Below are positions 30,910 through 41,507 of a stretch of 64,000 bases of DNA, in pieces. Below the pieces are notes generated by a model, which was given only the letters and a program-made list of their open reading frames with translations, ran no database searches and was not told where the DNA came from. How positions within the stretch are numbered: position 1 is the stretch's first letter; the number at the start of each line of letters is the position of its first letter. Both the position numbers and the translations under genes were made by a program. Source of the stretch: Bidens hawaiensis (lineage: Eukaryota; Streptophyta; Magnoliopsida; Asterales; Asteraceae); contig JAIQDT010000168.1 in NCBI GenBank assembly GCA_021521415.1, positions 372,001 through 436,000 of the forward strand, read 5' to 3'.

Positions 30910-33900
30910 TTACTCGGGATTGATCATCCCGTTCAGCTCAATTAGGTTTTGAAATCTGGATTTATCAAACGCTTTTGTAAATAAATCAGCGAAATTTTCC
31001 AGCGTATCGACCTTTTCGACCTTGATCAGTTTCTTCTCAGCACAATCCCGTATGAAGTAATGACGAATGTCAATATGTTTAGTTTTACTATGCTTCACGG
31101 GATTGTTAATTACTGAGATGGCAGCAGTGTTATCAATTAAAATAGGAGTGAGTAAGAAATTCAGACCATAGTCGCGCAATTGTTGCTGAATCCACAAAAC
31201 CTGAGAACAGCAGTTGGATGCTGCCATATATTCAGCTTCGCACGTTGAGATTGCAACTGACGTCTGTTTCTTGCACTGCCATGAAACTAATCTGCCACCG
31301 AGAAACTGACAACCTCCTGTTGTCGACTTCCGACTCTGATTGCATCCTCCATAATCAGAATCTGTATATGCTACCAGTTCTATGTCTCCTCCCTTCGGGT
31401 ACCACAACCCTAGCTTCGGCTTGCCTTTAAGATACCGCAAAATCCTCTTCACACCCTTCATGTGAGATTCCTTTGGGTTTGCCTGAAAACGAGCACAAAG
31501 ACAAACAGCAAACATTATATCAGGCCTAGAAGCAGTTAAATACATCAAAGAACCTATTATAGCCCGATACTGAGTTGGGTCCACATCTGCGTCACCGTCA
31601 ATTTCAGCTCCCAACTTGTGGTTGACGCAAGGAGTGTCAAATGGAGAAGAGTCCTCCATCTTGAAGCGCTTGAGGACATCATGAACATCCCATCCTTCTT
31701 TTGATCGACCTGCAATCCTAAAAAGAACGTTAGTTCACCCATAGCACTCATCTCGAATCTTTTCTTCATAACTGCCTCAAATTCCTGACACATGGAGACT
31801 CTTGATGCAGCAAATATGATGTCGTCCACGTAGACTTGAACTAGCAGGAAGTCACTTCCTTCTCTCTTCACAAACAAAGTACTGTCGATCAAACCCCTTT
31901 CAAAACCATTTTCTAGCAAGTAGTCCGATAACGTTGAATACCAGGCACGAGGTGCCTGATGTAATCCATACAGCGCCTTGCTCAACTTGTATACGTGATC
32001 AGGAAAGTCTGGGTCAGGAAAACCCGGAGGTTGCTCAACATACACAACCTCATCCACTTTCCCATTGAGGAACGCACTCTTCACATCTAGCTGAAACACC
32101 TTCATCTTTTCATGAGCAGCAAACGCCAGAAACAGTCTTATGGCTTCCAATCTGGCGACAGGAGCAAACACTTCATTATAGTCTATCCCCTCTTGCTGAT
32201 TAAATCCTTTAACGAGCAGCCTCGCCTTGTTTCTTATAATGATCCCCTTTTCATCTCTCTTGCACTTGAACACCCATTTTGTGCCAATTGCATGCACATT
32301 CCTTGGTTTTTCAACCAAAGTCCAGACTTCCATCTTCTCGAATTGAGCCAACTCTTCTTGCATGGCCTCGACCCACGAGCTGTCCTTTAAAGCCATTTGA
32401 TAATTTTTCGGTTCAATCTGGCTTATAAAGCAGGTATACAGGCATTCATCGATTATTCCTGTCTCCTTAATGCTTGTATAAACACAGGTGTGTTCATTCA
32501 AGCTGCTTCTCGTTTGTACACCTGAGGACACATCACCAATCACATTATCCAAAGGATGATTTTTATGAATTCTCGTGGTCGGAACAGAACTGACATGCAA
32601 ATTATCTTCCAAATTAGAAGAGATCTCATCAATGGTTGTTTCATGCTGAGAGTGAAAAGGATTGATAAATTCTTCTTCAGTTGAGGCAGCAGGGGTATCA
32701 ATAGTGTTTGATGAGGAAGGTTGACATTTTTCAATCAGCTGTCCTTGCAATAGATTTTCTTCCTCATCGAGCATCATCTTCGTCGCAGCTCTTTCTTGTT
32801 CTTCAGAAATCTCCAAATCCGGTACGTTAAACGACTTAAAAAGCTTAACATAGTCGAAAAGCTCAGCAGGTCCATTGCTTGGTTTTGGCGGTTGGTAACT
32901 TGTGATGTCAGTGTTACATACCACCTCTACCTTGCAAGTCGAAGTATTGAAGACACGCCTGTTGGGAGTCCCAACAACATAACCGACTAAGATTCCTTCA
33001 TCGGCTACTTCTCCAAATTTTGAATTTGTCTTCAAGATCGAACAAGGAGACCCGAATGGTTCAAGACCACACAAGTTGGGCTTCCTTCCATGCATAAGCT
33101 CGTAGCAAGTTTTACCAAGTCTCTTAACGGTTAACACTCTATTCAGAACATAGCAGGCTGTAGCGACTGCTTCAGCCCAGAACATCACAGGAAGCTTCGA
33201 ATCTGCCAGCATAGTCCTGGCTCCTTCAATTAAAGTTCGGTTCTTCCTTTCAGCCACTCCATTCTGTTGCGGAGTATACGGAGCGCTGTATTGATGTTCA
33301 ATTCCTTTCTGAAGACAGAAGATCTCCATTTCAAAATTCTTGAATTCTGTCCCATTGTCACTTCTGATGAACTTAACTGTTTTACTCATGACGTTCTCAA
33401 CTTTAGTAATCAAACTCTTCACCATTTGAGCCGTCTCATCTTTCGATTTCAGAAAATATACCCACGAGTATCGCGAGTAGTCATCAGTGATCACCAAGCA
33501 GTAAGAAGTACCTCCTAGACTTTTTACATTCACTGGACCGAAGAGATCCATGTGAAGCAGTTCTAGAGTACTGGCAATTGAGTTGACGTTCTTGGTGAGA
33601 TGGGATTTCTTGTGTTGCTTTCCCTTCTTGCATGCAATACATTTGTCTTCAAAGTTAAAACTTTTCAAGGGAACGCCCATCACAAGCCCATTTTTGACAA
33701 TGTGGTTCATCTTCCGAAGATGAATGTGCCCCATTCTCCTGTGCCATAGTTCGGATTCTGATTCGCTTGCTTTCGTCAACAAACATGATTCTCCCAAGGC
33801 CATTTCAGTAGACCTCATATCCATCACATACGTATTTGTATCACGTGGAGCTGTCATCACTATCCACTCTTCTGGTATCTGAAAACCAGGCTTCAACACG

Positions 33901-34047
33901 ATCGCCTCATTCTTCGTGAAGTGAACAGTATACTCCTTATCACAAATCTGCGACACACTCAGCAGATTGTGCTTCAGCTCTTCCACAAAATTCACATTCT
34001 CAAGTGTCATCTTCCCATTGGACACCGTTCCTTTCCCCGTAATTCTT
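30910..34047 (-). pseudogene. pol: element B pol: end of PR, integrase, RT, RNase H
   Basis: Starts inside PR (ARITGKGTVSNGK), then LEELKHNLLSVSQICD-type sequence and the GAG-pre-integrase LWHRRMGHIHLRKMN. Zinc ligands CIACKKGKQHKKSH precede the integrase core: LHMDLFGPVNV, IRSDNGTEFKNFEM and QQNGVAERKN keep the D, D, E residues. RT has TKWVFKCKRDEKG, FQLDVKSAFLNG and the intact catalytic YVDDIIF (near 31830). A deletion/frameshift near 31690 separates RT from RNase H (31659-30910: YTDSDYGGCN, CEAEYMAA, IDNTAAISV, KTKHIDIRHYFIRD). An 822-codon open stretch spans 34025-31557. Without gag and active-site PR it cannot work autonomously. Confidence 0.92.
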
Positions 34048-34799
34048 GCAACGTGTTGAGAGATCTCAACATTCTCTTGAAGTATTGAATGCTATCATAA
34101 CGTTTTACCACAAATAACTTGATCTGTTCATCATAAATCCAACAAATGATTCCCTTCTTCGCTTCAGCATAGCCTTTAATGTTATAGCTTTTCTTGAACA
34201 TGGCTGGAACAGCAGGCTTCTTGGTCTTGATAAACCAATGAGCACAGCCTTCCTTCCACCTAGGCTGCTCCTCCCACTCAGTAGTCTCATCCATCTCAGC
34301 CCTCACATCTGCTTTTTCAACCTCAGGGATCTCGTGCTCGACATTTTCTTCCACAATCTCTCCTTCCTCTATCACATCCTCAACAATAATTTCTGCACCA
34401 ATCTTTTCAATCTCACTGATTGGCAGAACATCTTCATCAAATAATACATCGTCGCTGAACATGTCATCATCAAGTTCCTTCAGCGCATCGATCACGTCAT
34501 CATCACCACCAGCCGCTTCGGTAGACTCCCCCTCAGCTGTGGAAGCCCCAAGAGCTTGTGAGGTTCTTGGCAGCTCACCACCTGTACCTTCCGGTGCATT
34601 GGGATCATCGTCTCGGTCTTCTCTACGCTTGGTCCTCAACTCATCTCCTCTACAGCTCATCTCCCCCTGAGATGCTAAGAACTCCTTCAAGGCATCTATT
34701 ATTTTCCCGTGCTCAGCCAGGAGGGATGCCTGCAGTTGATTTGCTTCCACTAGGCTTTGAATAGTCTTTGACTGCTCAGCTACAATCCGCTCTAGTGAA
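34048..34799 (-). repeat. misplaced copy of third ORF between 5' LTR and pol
   Basis: Copy of 26490-27241. Its right end overlaps the LTR start by the shared bases TGAA (34796-34799). Its left end joins the end of PR at ..GTTGC|AAGAATTACGG. The copy opens a frame from inside the LTR (34921) through the junction to 34007, giving a 304-codon LTR/ORF3 fusion. No primer site or gag lies between LTR and pol. Confidence 0.93.
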
Positions 34800-35270
34800 C
34801 GTTCCTGGACGGATCTTACACGAGATATCCCGATATACACAGGTGCGGAATCCCTGTGTAGATCGTTACGGACGTAGAATATTAGCTCACGAACACACGA
34901 ACACACAATACGAACAACCACACATTATATTGATAACTCAAACCGATATGCTTACAGACTCACGTCAATAGACTCACACGTAACTGAACTCGATCAACCA
35001 AAACCTAAAATGACCAACTGATTAACCTTCAACCGTAAACAGTTAACCTACTTAAATACACAACAACTTCGCCTCAGGCGAAGTTGTCAATAACTTCGCT
35101 CGTTGAACAAGTTCGCCTAGGCGAACTTGTCAACAACTTCGCTTGGTTAACAAGTTCGCCTAAGCGAACTTGTCAACAACTTCGCTGTTACACAAACAAT
35201 TACATAAACAATATTACAGACTCGATTACAGACTTAATACATATGAACTACTGACATCTATGCACCAACA
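34796..35270 (-). repeat. element B 5' LTR (475 bp)
   Basis: Matches 25454-25928 end to end. It contains the 24 bp palindrome at 35107-35130. It is bounded on the right by Tat gag sequence (GCCCTCCTTG). Confidence 0.93.
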
Positions 35271-35771
35271 GCCCTCCTTGAATCATGTCAACATTCAAAT
35301 CTCTGACCTACTTTTTAGGCAGGCCTTGATTGTCTTGTGTGGAAGCTTTGTTAGACCCTTGTCTCACATTTTTGACCATGTTTTCTAAATTTCTGGACTT
35401 AACTGCTGCTTTAATTTCGTTCCTCAAGGTTACACACTCGTGTGTGTTATGGCCAATGTCATCATGGAACGTGCAATGCTTTTTTGGATTGAGGAATGTT
35501 CTCTTCATGATTGGTTGAGGCTTTTTGAATTTCACATTTTCAGTGGTCAAAATTTCTTAGGGAGTCTATGTCAGCGGAGTCCAACTGTTGGTACTATGCG
35601 TTGAAGCACTTGCTTTGTTTTTGTTACCAATCAGTGATCTTGCATCGAACTGCTTCGATGTATCTGCAGAAGGTTGAATTGTTGACCAAATTGATCCCTT
35701 GGCTTGTCTATTCGTCCACGGAGTCTAAAACTCCACCTTTGGCAACTGTTTAGGGATTTCCGACCCCAAAG
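35271..35771 (-). pseudogene. gag: Tat gag, C-terminal part (broken)
   Basis: Reads RKSLNSCQRW near 35765-35735, then in shifting frames TTENVKFKKPQPIMKRTFL and a variant zinc knuckle HCTFHDDIGHNTHEC (second Cys replaced by His, as usual in Tat gag), followed by LRNEIKAAVKSRNLENMV. It ends at element B. The gag N-terminal half lies on the other side of element C. Confidence 0.82.
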
Positions 35772-36872
35772 TTTTTTCACAATACCACTGTCGTAACCCA
35801 CCTGATTAAGTGTTGACAAGAAGGTTAATGACTTGCTATTTAGGGTAAGAACAATATTGTATTAATGGCAGAAACACTAACACAATAAATGTTGCTTGAA
35901 AAATACTAAGGTAACAAACACAAACTGTAACTCAAAAGATTTCCATTTATAGAAAGATCAAATACAAACGAAAATCAATCAAGGTTTCAGAAAGGAATTT
36001 TTTGTCTTTACGTATTAAAGAAAAACCGTCACACTCAATATCAGGAATAATATCTGGTATGTCCTATCACTCTCTCGTCTGTCTTAGACATGCCCTAAAT
36101 TATTCTATTTATAGGCATGCCCTGACACCTGTCATTCCTTCTAGAAACCCTAATCAATGATACATAATCATAAACTCATATTACAAAAGATGCTAAGTGT
36201 AAAACAGGTTTTCGGGTAAGCTTTGCAACTTTTGTCTTCTTCGAGCAGACCTGGTAACCAAAGTGTGCTGGGAACAATTCTCTGGGTAAACTTTACTTAG
36301 AATATTTTCCTTAGAAAATATTTACCTAGCAGACTTCAATCCTCTTGACCATAGCAAACTTTGCTCGATATGGTCCTACGAGAAAACTTGTTCTACGAAA
36401 ATCCCTTCAACTCTTTGTTAATAAATAACTTATTGAACAAACCAAAGTGTGTTGGTAACACTGTTGACTGTGCTGGTAGCACTGTAGCTTGCTCGGAGTT
36501 GAACCTTGATGGAAAAAGTCTTTAAGATATTTCTTTATCAACTTTCTTTAAGCTTGCTGGGACTACTGTTTATTAATAAATAACCTTGCTAGATCTTCGT
36601 ACGTGGCTTCATTAGCTTGGTTTAACCAAGAGTTTGCTGGGAAACAAACCTTGCTTGGCTTGAAGAACAACCTTGCTAGACAAAGTGAACCCTGCTCGGA
36701 TTGACACTTAAGAGGACTTCAAGAAGATAACCTTGTTCGGAAGGAAAAATACCTTGCTAGGGTAAGTGAAAGCTTGCCAGTAGGTGTGAGCTTGCTCGGA
36801 TTCCATACTTAGCAGTTTCTTGAGAGGTTAAGAAGTTTCCAATCTTCTTTTAGCACATTTCTCATCCCAACA
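35772..36872 (-). repeat. element C 3' LTR (~1.1 kb)
   Basis: Aligned to 50694-51769 from AATACCACT to CATCCCAACA. The part at 36190-36850 is full of CTTGCT(A/C)GG-type words. The left boundary is inferred from where Tat gag reading stops. Confidence 0.88.
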
Positions 36873-36886
36873 ATCTCCCCTAGAAT
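36873..36886 (-). promoter_or_regulatory. element C polypurine tract
   Basis: Minus strand TCTAGGGGAGAT directly precedes the 3' LTR start TGTTGGGATG. Confidence 0.75.
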
Positions 36887-37589
36887 GGAACAACCTCAGC
36901 TGTACCAAAACACCTCTATGGTTACATACACTTAGTCAAAATACACATCAAATCTCAAAATCAAATTACATTACATAATCAAAAGTGTATTACAAAGTTG
37001 AAATTCTGTCTATTGGACATTAAAAGAAAAACCTAAGCTAGAAACATAGTCTTATCTTCCTGAGCTTGAGGCTGATTGTCTTATTGCCAACTTCACACTT
37101 CCGGCTCTCTCCTTGAATAAAAACAATTCTTGATGATAAGGGTGGTTGTCAGTCAGAGTCCACCTCATAATATATCTCAAATCATCATCATGCAGGAATG
37201 TCAAGTCTTCATCTGTTCTAATGATCCCCAAGGCAAGTCCATCAGAGTTTCTGAGAATGTAGGAATCATCTTGTTCTTTATAGTCAATACGAGCAATCCT
37301 ACCATTTCTCTAGAATTCAAGATTCGGCCTTGTCATCTGTCTCCTTATACTTATAGACACCATCATGTTTGCCAGAGGGTCTTTGTTCTTCACCTTTTAA
37401 ATGTAGTCAATTTCAGCACATCTAATGTCCTTCAGCCTCTTTTTCATTCTGGTTTTCTCATGTTCAGACATATTTCACTTCCTCTTCTTACTCAAAATAA
37501 GGAATCCTATTCTGGCCTCCTCCTTGAGATGCTTTGATAGTTCATTTCTTTGTCTTCCTGCAAGTCTATTCCTGTCACGATAATCATAC
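36887..37589 (-). other. element C 3' non-coding region
   Basis: No recognisable domain is seen. Short open frames on both strands lack family features. It may include the decayed last part of the third ORF. Confidence 0.4.
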
Positions 37590-39295
37590 AGTTATAGAGT
37601 TGGCATCTCCTCCAATTGTTCTTTCATAAAATCAGCAAAATCATCCTTGAAGATGATTTCCTTCAACTCTCTGCCCTTCATGATCACCTTCAAAGATTCA
37701 GACACAGGGTTAAAGAAGAGACTTTTGGGTTGTCCACATCAGATGGTGGCCTATTTTGTCTTTGGTGTGCAGCTCTTTTGGTCGGAATCTGGATTCTTGT
37801 AGCTGAGGGCCTAGAAGGAATTTCCTTTTTGGGTTTAGTGGCCCCCAATTCCTCAAATTTCTTCACAAACATCGCAGTGACCATTTCCACTGGCGTTGAC
37901 ATCAAATCAAGGAAGTTTTCGCCTCCTTCTCTGGCTAGTCTTGTGATCATTCCCATTATTCTTTCATATCCAAGTTGACTAGAAAGGATAAATCTTACAC
38001 CCCTTGGTCCAACATCAAAGTTTTCGTATTTCTCTGTTCAGCTTCTAATCTCTCCCATTCAACCTTCTATTAATAAAATAACTGTTTTAGTTGACCAAAC
38101 ACATTTTCTTCCATTCCTTTACTCAACATCAAGGCTTTTAGGGTCTTGATTTTGTTCTCATCATCCCATGGATCTAGGTATTCAACTGGTCCAGGCTTCA
38201 CTTCCGCAACAATAGGGACTTTGGCAGCCTTTTAAGATTCAACCTTATCTTGTTCAGCCGTTTTCAGTTTAGATTGATATAAGGCTAGTTTTACATTTCT
38301 ATTCATCCCTTGGTTCACATTCAAATTTCCCCTTGGATCCATTAATCTTTCAAGCAGTTTTAGTTGTTCATCTTTCCATTTCTTCTTCTTTTTAGCCTTT
38401 TCTTTTCAGCCAAAGTAACAACTCTTGGTCTCTTTGCAGATTTGTCGGTATCATCTTTCTTTGAGAACCTTTTGAAGTAGGATTCAACTTGTGCCTTTGA
38501 GAGACCATCAACCATATCCATAGGAGCCAAAGTTTCAAATTTATATCCATGCTTAATCAAGCTCATAATCAAAGGATGGTTTCTCCATACATTATCCAGC
38601 ATAATATATAAATTCTCCCTTTGTTCATTAGTCATGTCAATTTTTGGGGAGTCAACAGTATCATTATCAACAATATTATCATTAACAGTGTCATCATCAA
38701 TAGTATCATCATATTCTTCATTTGATTCATCAAGGGCCTCTATTCTAGGTTCATTCACATCAGGCTCAGTATCATGCATGATCACTTGTAATGGAATAGC
38801 TTGATCTGGGCTTTCATGATCTTTGGGGCTTTCCACAAAGTATTCAACATCATCAGACTTTTTCTGCCACCTTATTCTTATCCTCCTCTGCCATCTTTTC
38901 TGCTTGTTCAATCAATATTTTAGAGGCAATTCTTGTCATTGATTCTCCAACCTCATCAGTCACCATCTGCTTGTTTGAATTATCAGTGACATTATCAGCA
39001 GTGGTTGGAATTTCAGCCTCAGGTTGGTTTTGTTTAAAATTATACATCACTAGTGCTAAGGTGTTATCCACCTCCTCAATCTGTTTTAACTTATTAGCAC
39101 TTCAGTCACTTCTTACCCAACTTCTCCTTCCTCATTCAAAGTTTTGGCAATATGGGTTTGTTCAAATAAAAATTCTTGTTCAACAAATTCTTCAGAAGTC
39201 ATGGATCTGGCAATCATTTCCCTTTCCAATTTTTCAATTAGTGTATCAGCATGCCTCTTGGCAGCTTGTTCAGCCAATTCATCCCTTTCCAACAT

Positions 39296-39333
<38 letters not shown>

Positions 39334-41507
39334 TTGATTTGTCCTGGGTTTCAGCAGGTGAATCAGTATCAACTATATATTTTCCTTTAGCTCTTCTCCT
39401 TTCTTCATCTGATTCCCTCACCATTTCTGGTTCACTGGGAAAGTTTTCAATTTCACCCATTAAAATCCTCATCTCCTCGTCATCTTCTCCGACCTTCTTG
39501 GAAGTTTCAACATCATCATGTTCTTCAGTTAGAACTACCTCCTCAGTCTCTCCACCTTCATCAGCAACTATATCAGTAAAGTTTTAGTGCCAATAGCATC
39601 AGTTGCTATGGCCTCAGTAGTCAAGATGTTATCAGTCTGCACATTCTCATCAACACTCTTCTTATTTGTTATAGTATATTCAACATCATATTCTTGTTCA
39701 CCAACATCTGACTTGTCACCCTCATATCCATCATCATCAAGTACTCTCATTTCACTATCCTCATCTTCATCACTCTCACGATATACATTGCACAAGGTTT
39801 TCAAAACATCTTCAGCATCCACCTCCATATTCACAACCTCCTCATCAACATTAACATTAGTTGCAACAGGAATATTCTCCCCTTATTTTGGTACAACTGA
39901 GGTCTTCTCAACCTCAGCCTCCAGTGCTTGAATTTTGTTTAAAGCTTGAGCCAACTGTGCCTTCAAATCATCATTTTCTTTCGTCAACTCCTCATTACAC
40001 CCTCTCAACTCAACATTATCAACCAGGAGATGCAGATTTCGTTTGAATAAATAAGCACCAGGGGAAGAGGAACGGGTTGGTGGGTAAGAAAATGTATCAG
40101 CAATATTGGTTTGAGTTTGGTTGGGATCATTGGGTGTGCTTGGGCTTTTAATGGCATGTGTACTAGTTGAGGGTAGTGGGTTTATGGTTTGGATTAGAGG
40201 TGAAGTTATAGTGTGAACAGTCTCAAAGAATGGTTGGTCATTAGTTTGGAAATGGGTTGGGGATTGAAATGGTGTATTTGGTAGGTTAAGTAGGTGGGCT
40301 AGGATTTGTTGTGGGATGTAAGGTTCATGTATGTCTTGGTTTTGGTCTTGGATTAGGGTTTGGGTTTGGGTTAGGGGTTGGTTAATGGTTTGAGTGAAGG
40401 TTGGGCTTTGGTATTGTGTTGGTGGGGATGGAATGTATGGGTCATTTTGTGGTGGTGGGGATGGTGTTTGGTGTTGTGGTGGGATATGAATGTGTTGTTG
40501 GGGTGGGCTATTTGATGCGGCTGGTGGTGTAGGTAAGGGTTGGGCTTGAATCTCCCCCTGTTCCAGTGCATCCATGACCTCATCATCACGCAAATTTCCT
40601 TCAATTTGTCCTCCATCACCTTGGTCATCATCTCCTCCATCTCCATCATTACCATCATCAGAATCATCATCCTCACTCACTTCCTCCTTAAAGGTCACAT
40701 GTGGTGACTCTGGAACTGGCATAATAGCCAAATCAGTATTCAACAACCATGGCACAATGTCAAAATCAACATTAGGATTGACGTGGCTAGTGGAAGCCAA
40801 TCTAGCAATCCTTTTGTAAGTATTTGGATCTTGCAATAGGTGAGTAGTACCAATGGTAGGTAGATCCTGTAGCTCCTGGTTAAAATAATCTAAAGGAATC
40901 TTGGGTAGACTAAGAATTTCTCCCTATCGGGCTTCCTCAAATTTGATACAAGGCCATCAAATATCATCTTGGAAAAATTGAATGGTTGTCAAAAGATGAC
41001 AACCACTGTTGCAATCGCCAAGTCTCTGCTCATTAAGGTCCATGATCCCTTTCGTGCAGCATATTCTTGAATAATATGATGAATTAGAAACATATAAAAG
41101 TTAGGGAAAATTCCCTTCCTGAACTGGCCTTCAAACACATCACCCTGATAACCCATTGTATCTGTAAAGATGGTTAACAAGTGGTTTGTTGAAAAATGGA
41201 TTGGGATTTCAACATTGTCATTTAATTGTAAGCTCTCCCTGATGAGTTGTTCCGTGATAACAATCTCTTGTCGGGAAACAGTGGCCTCCAACCGCCTTCC
41301 ACCGGCATCATCAATAAGTTGTATTGAGTGCTAGAAATTCAAAAGATGATTTCTATAAATCACAGGGCACTCAGTCAATGAAAACCGCAAATTAGATAAC
41401 AGTAGCCATCTAATCAATAGAGCCACGTCCTCGTTATCAGGAGTCACTTGAAGTAAAGCACAAATGTTATGCTTGTTCTCAAACAGATATGTCTGTTCGC
41501 CCTTCAT
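37590..41507 (-). pseudogene. element C third ORF (very long, broken)
   Basis: Starts at ATG 41507 (MKGEQTYLFENKHN). The N-terminal domain contains LLSNLRFSLTECPVIYRN, DTMGYQGDVFEGQFRKG, MFLIHHIIQEYAARKG, FNFSKMIFDGL and REKFLVYPRFL, and aligns in order with residues ~40-230 of element B's third ORF. An acidic stretch (40690-40570), a long Pro/Gln/Thr-rich part (40560-40080), a coiled coil (NEELTKENDDLKAQLAQAL, 40000-39900), more acidic sequence including poly-Asp coded by a (TCA)n microsatellite (39294-39331), and a Lys/Arg-rich part (38460-38360) follow. Several stops and frame changes occur. Function unknown; no membrane signals are clear. Confidence 0.72.

Larger units (their letters stand above)
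25454..35270 (-). mobile_element. element B: SIRE-like Copia element with rearranged 5' half
   Basis: A 9.8 kb element has 475 bp LTRs at 25454-25928 and 34796-35270 (about six differences by eye), a polypurine tract, a third ORF, a 2.1 kb spacer, and pol from the end of PR onward. The leader with primer site, gag and most of PR are absent; a 752 bp copy of the third ORF sits in their place (34048-34799). It interrupts Tat between gag and PR. Flanking pentamers differ (TTGTT and GCCCT), so there is no clean target duplication. Unable to move by itself. Confidence 0.92.

Noticed and set aside
35747..35771. Start of element C left LTR at TGTTTAGGG (35747)
   Set aside because: Tat gag residues RKSLNSCQRW read across this point, so the LTR must begin near 35772.
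39294..39331. (TCA)n microsatellite as an independent feature
   Set aside because: It codes for a poly-Asp run in the acidic part of the element C third ORF and is mentioned there.
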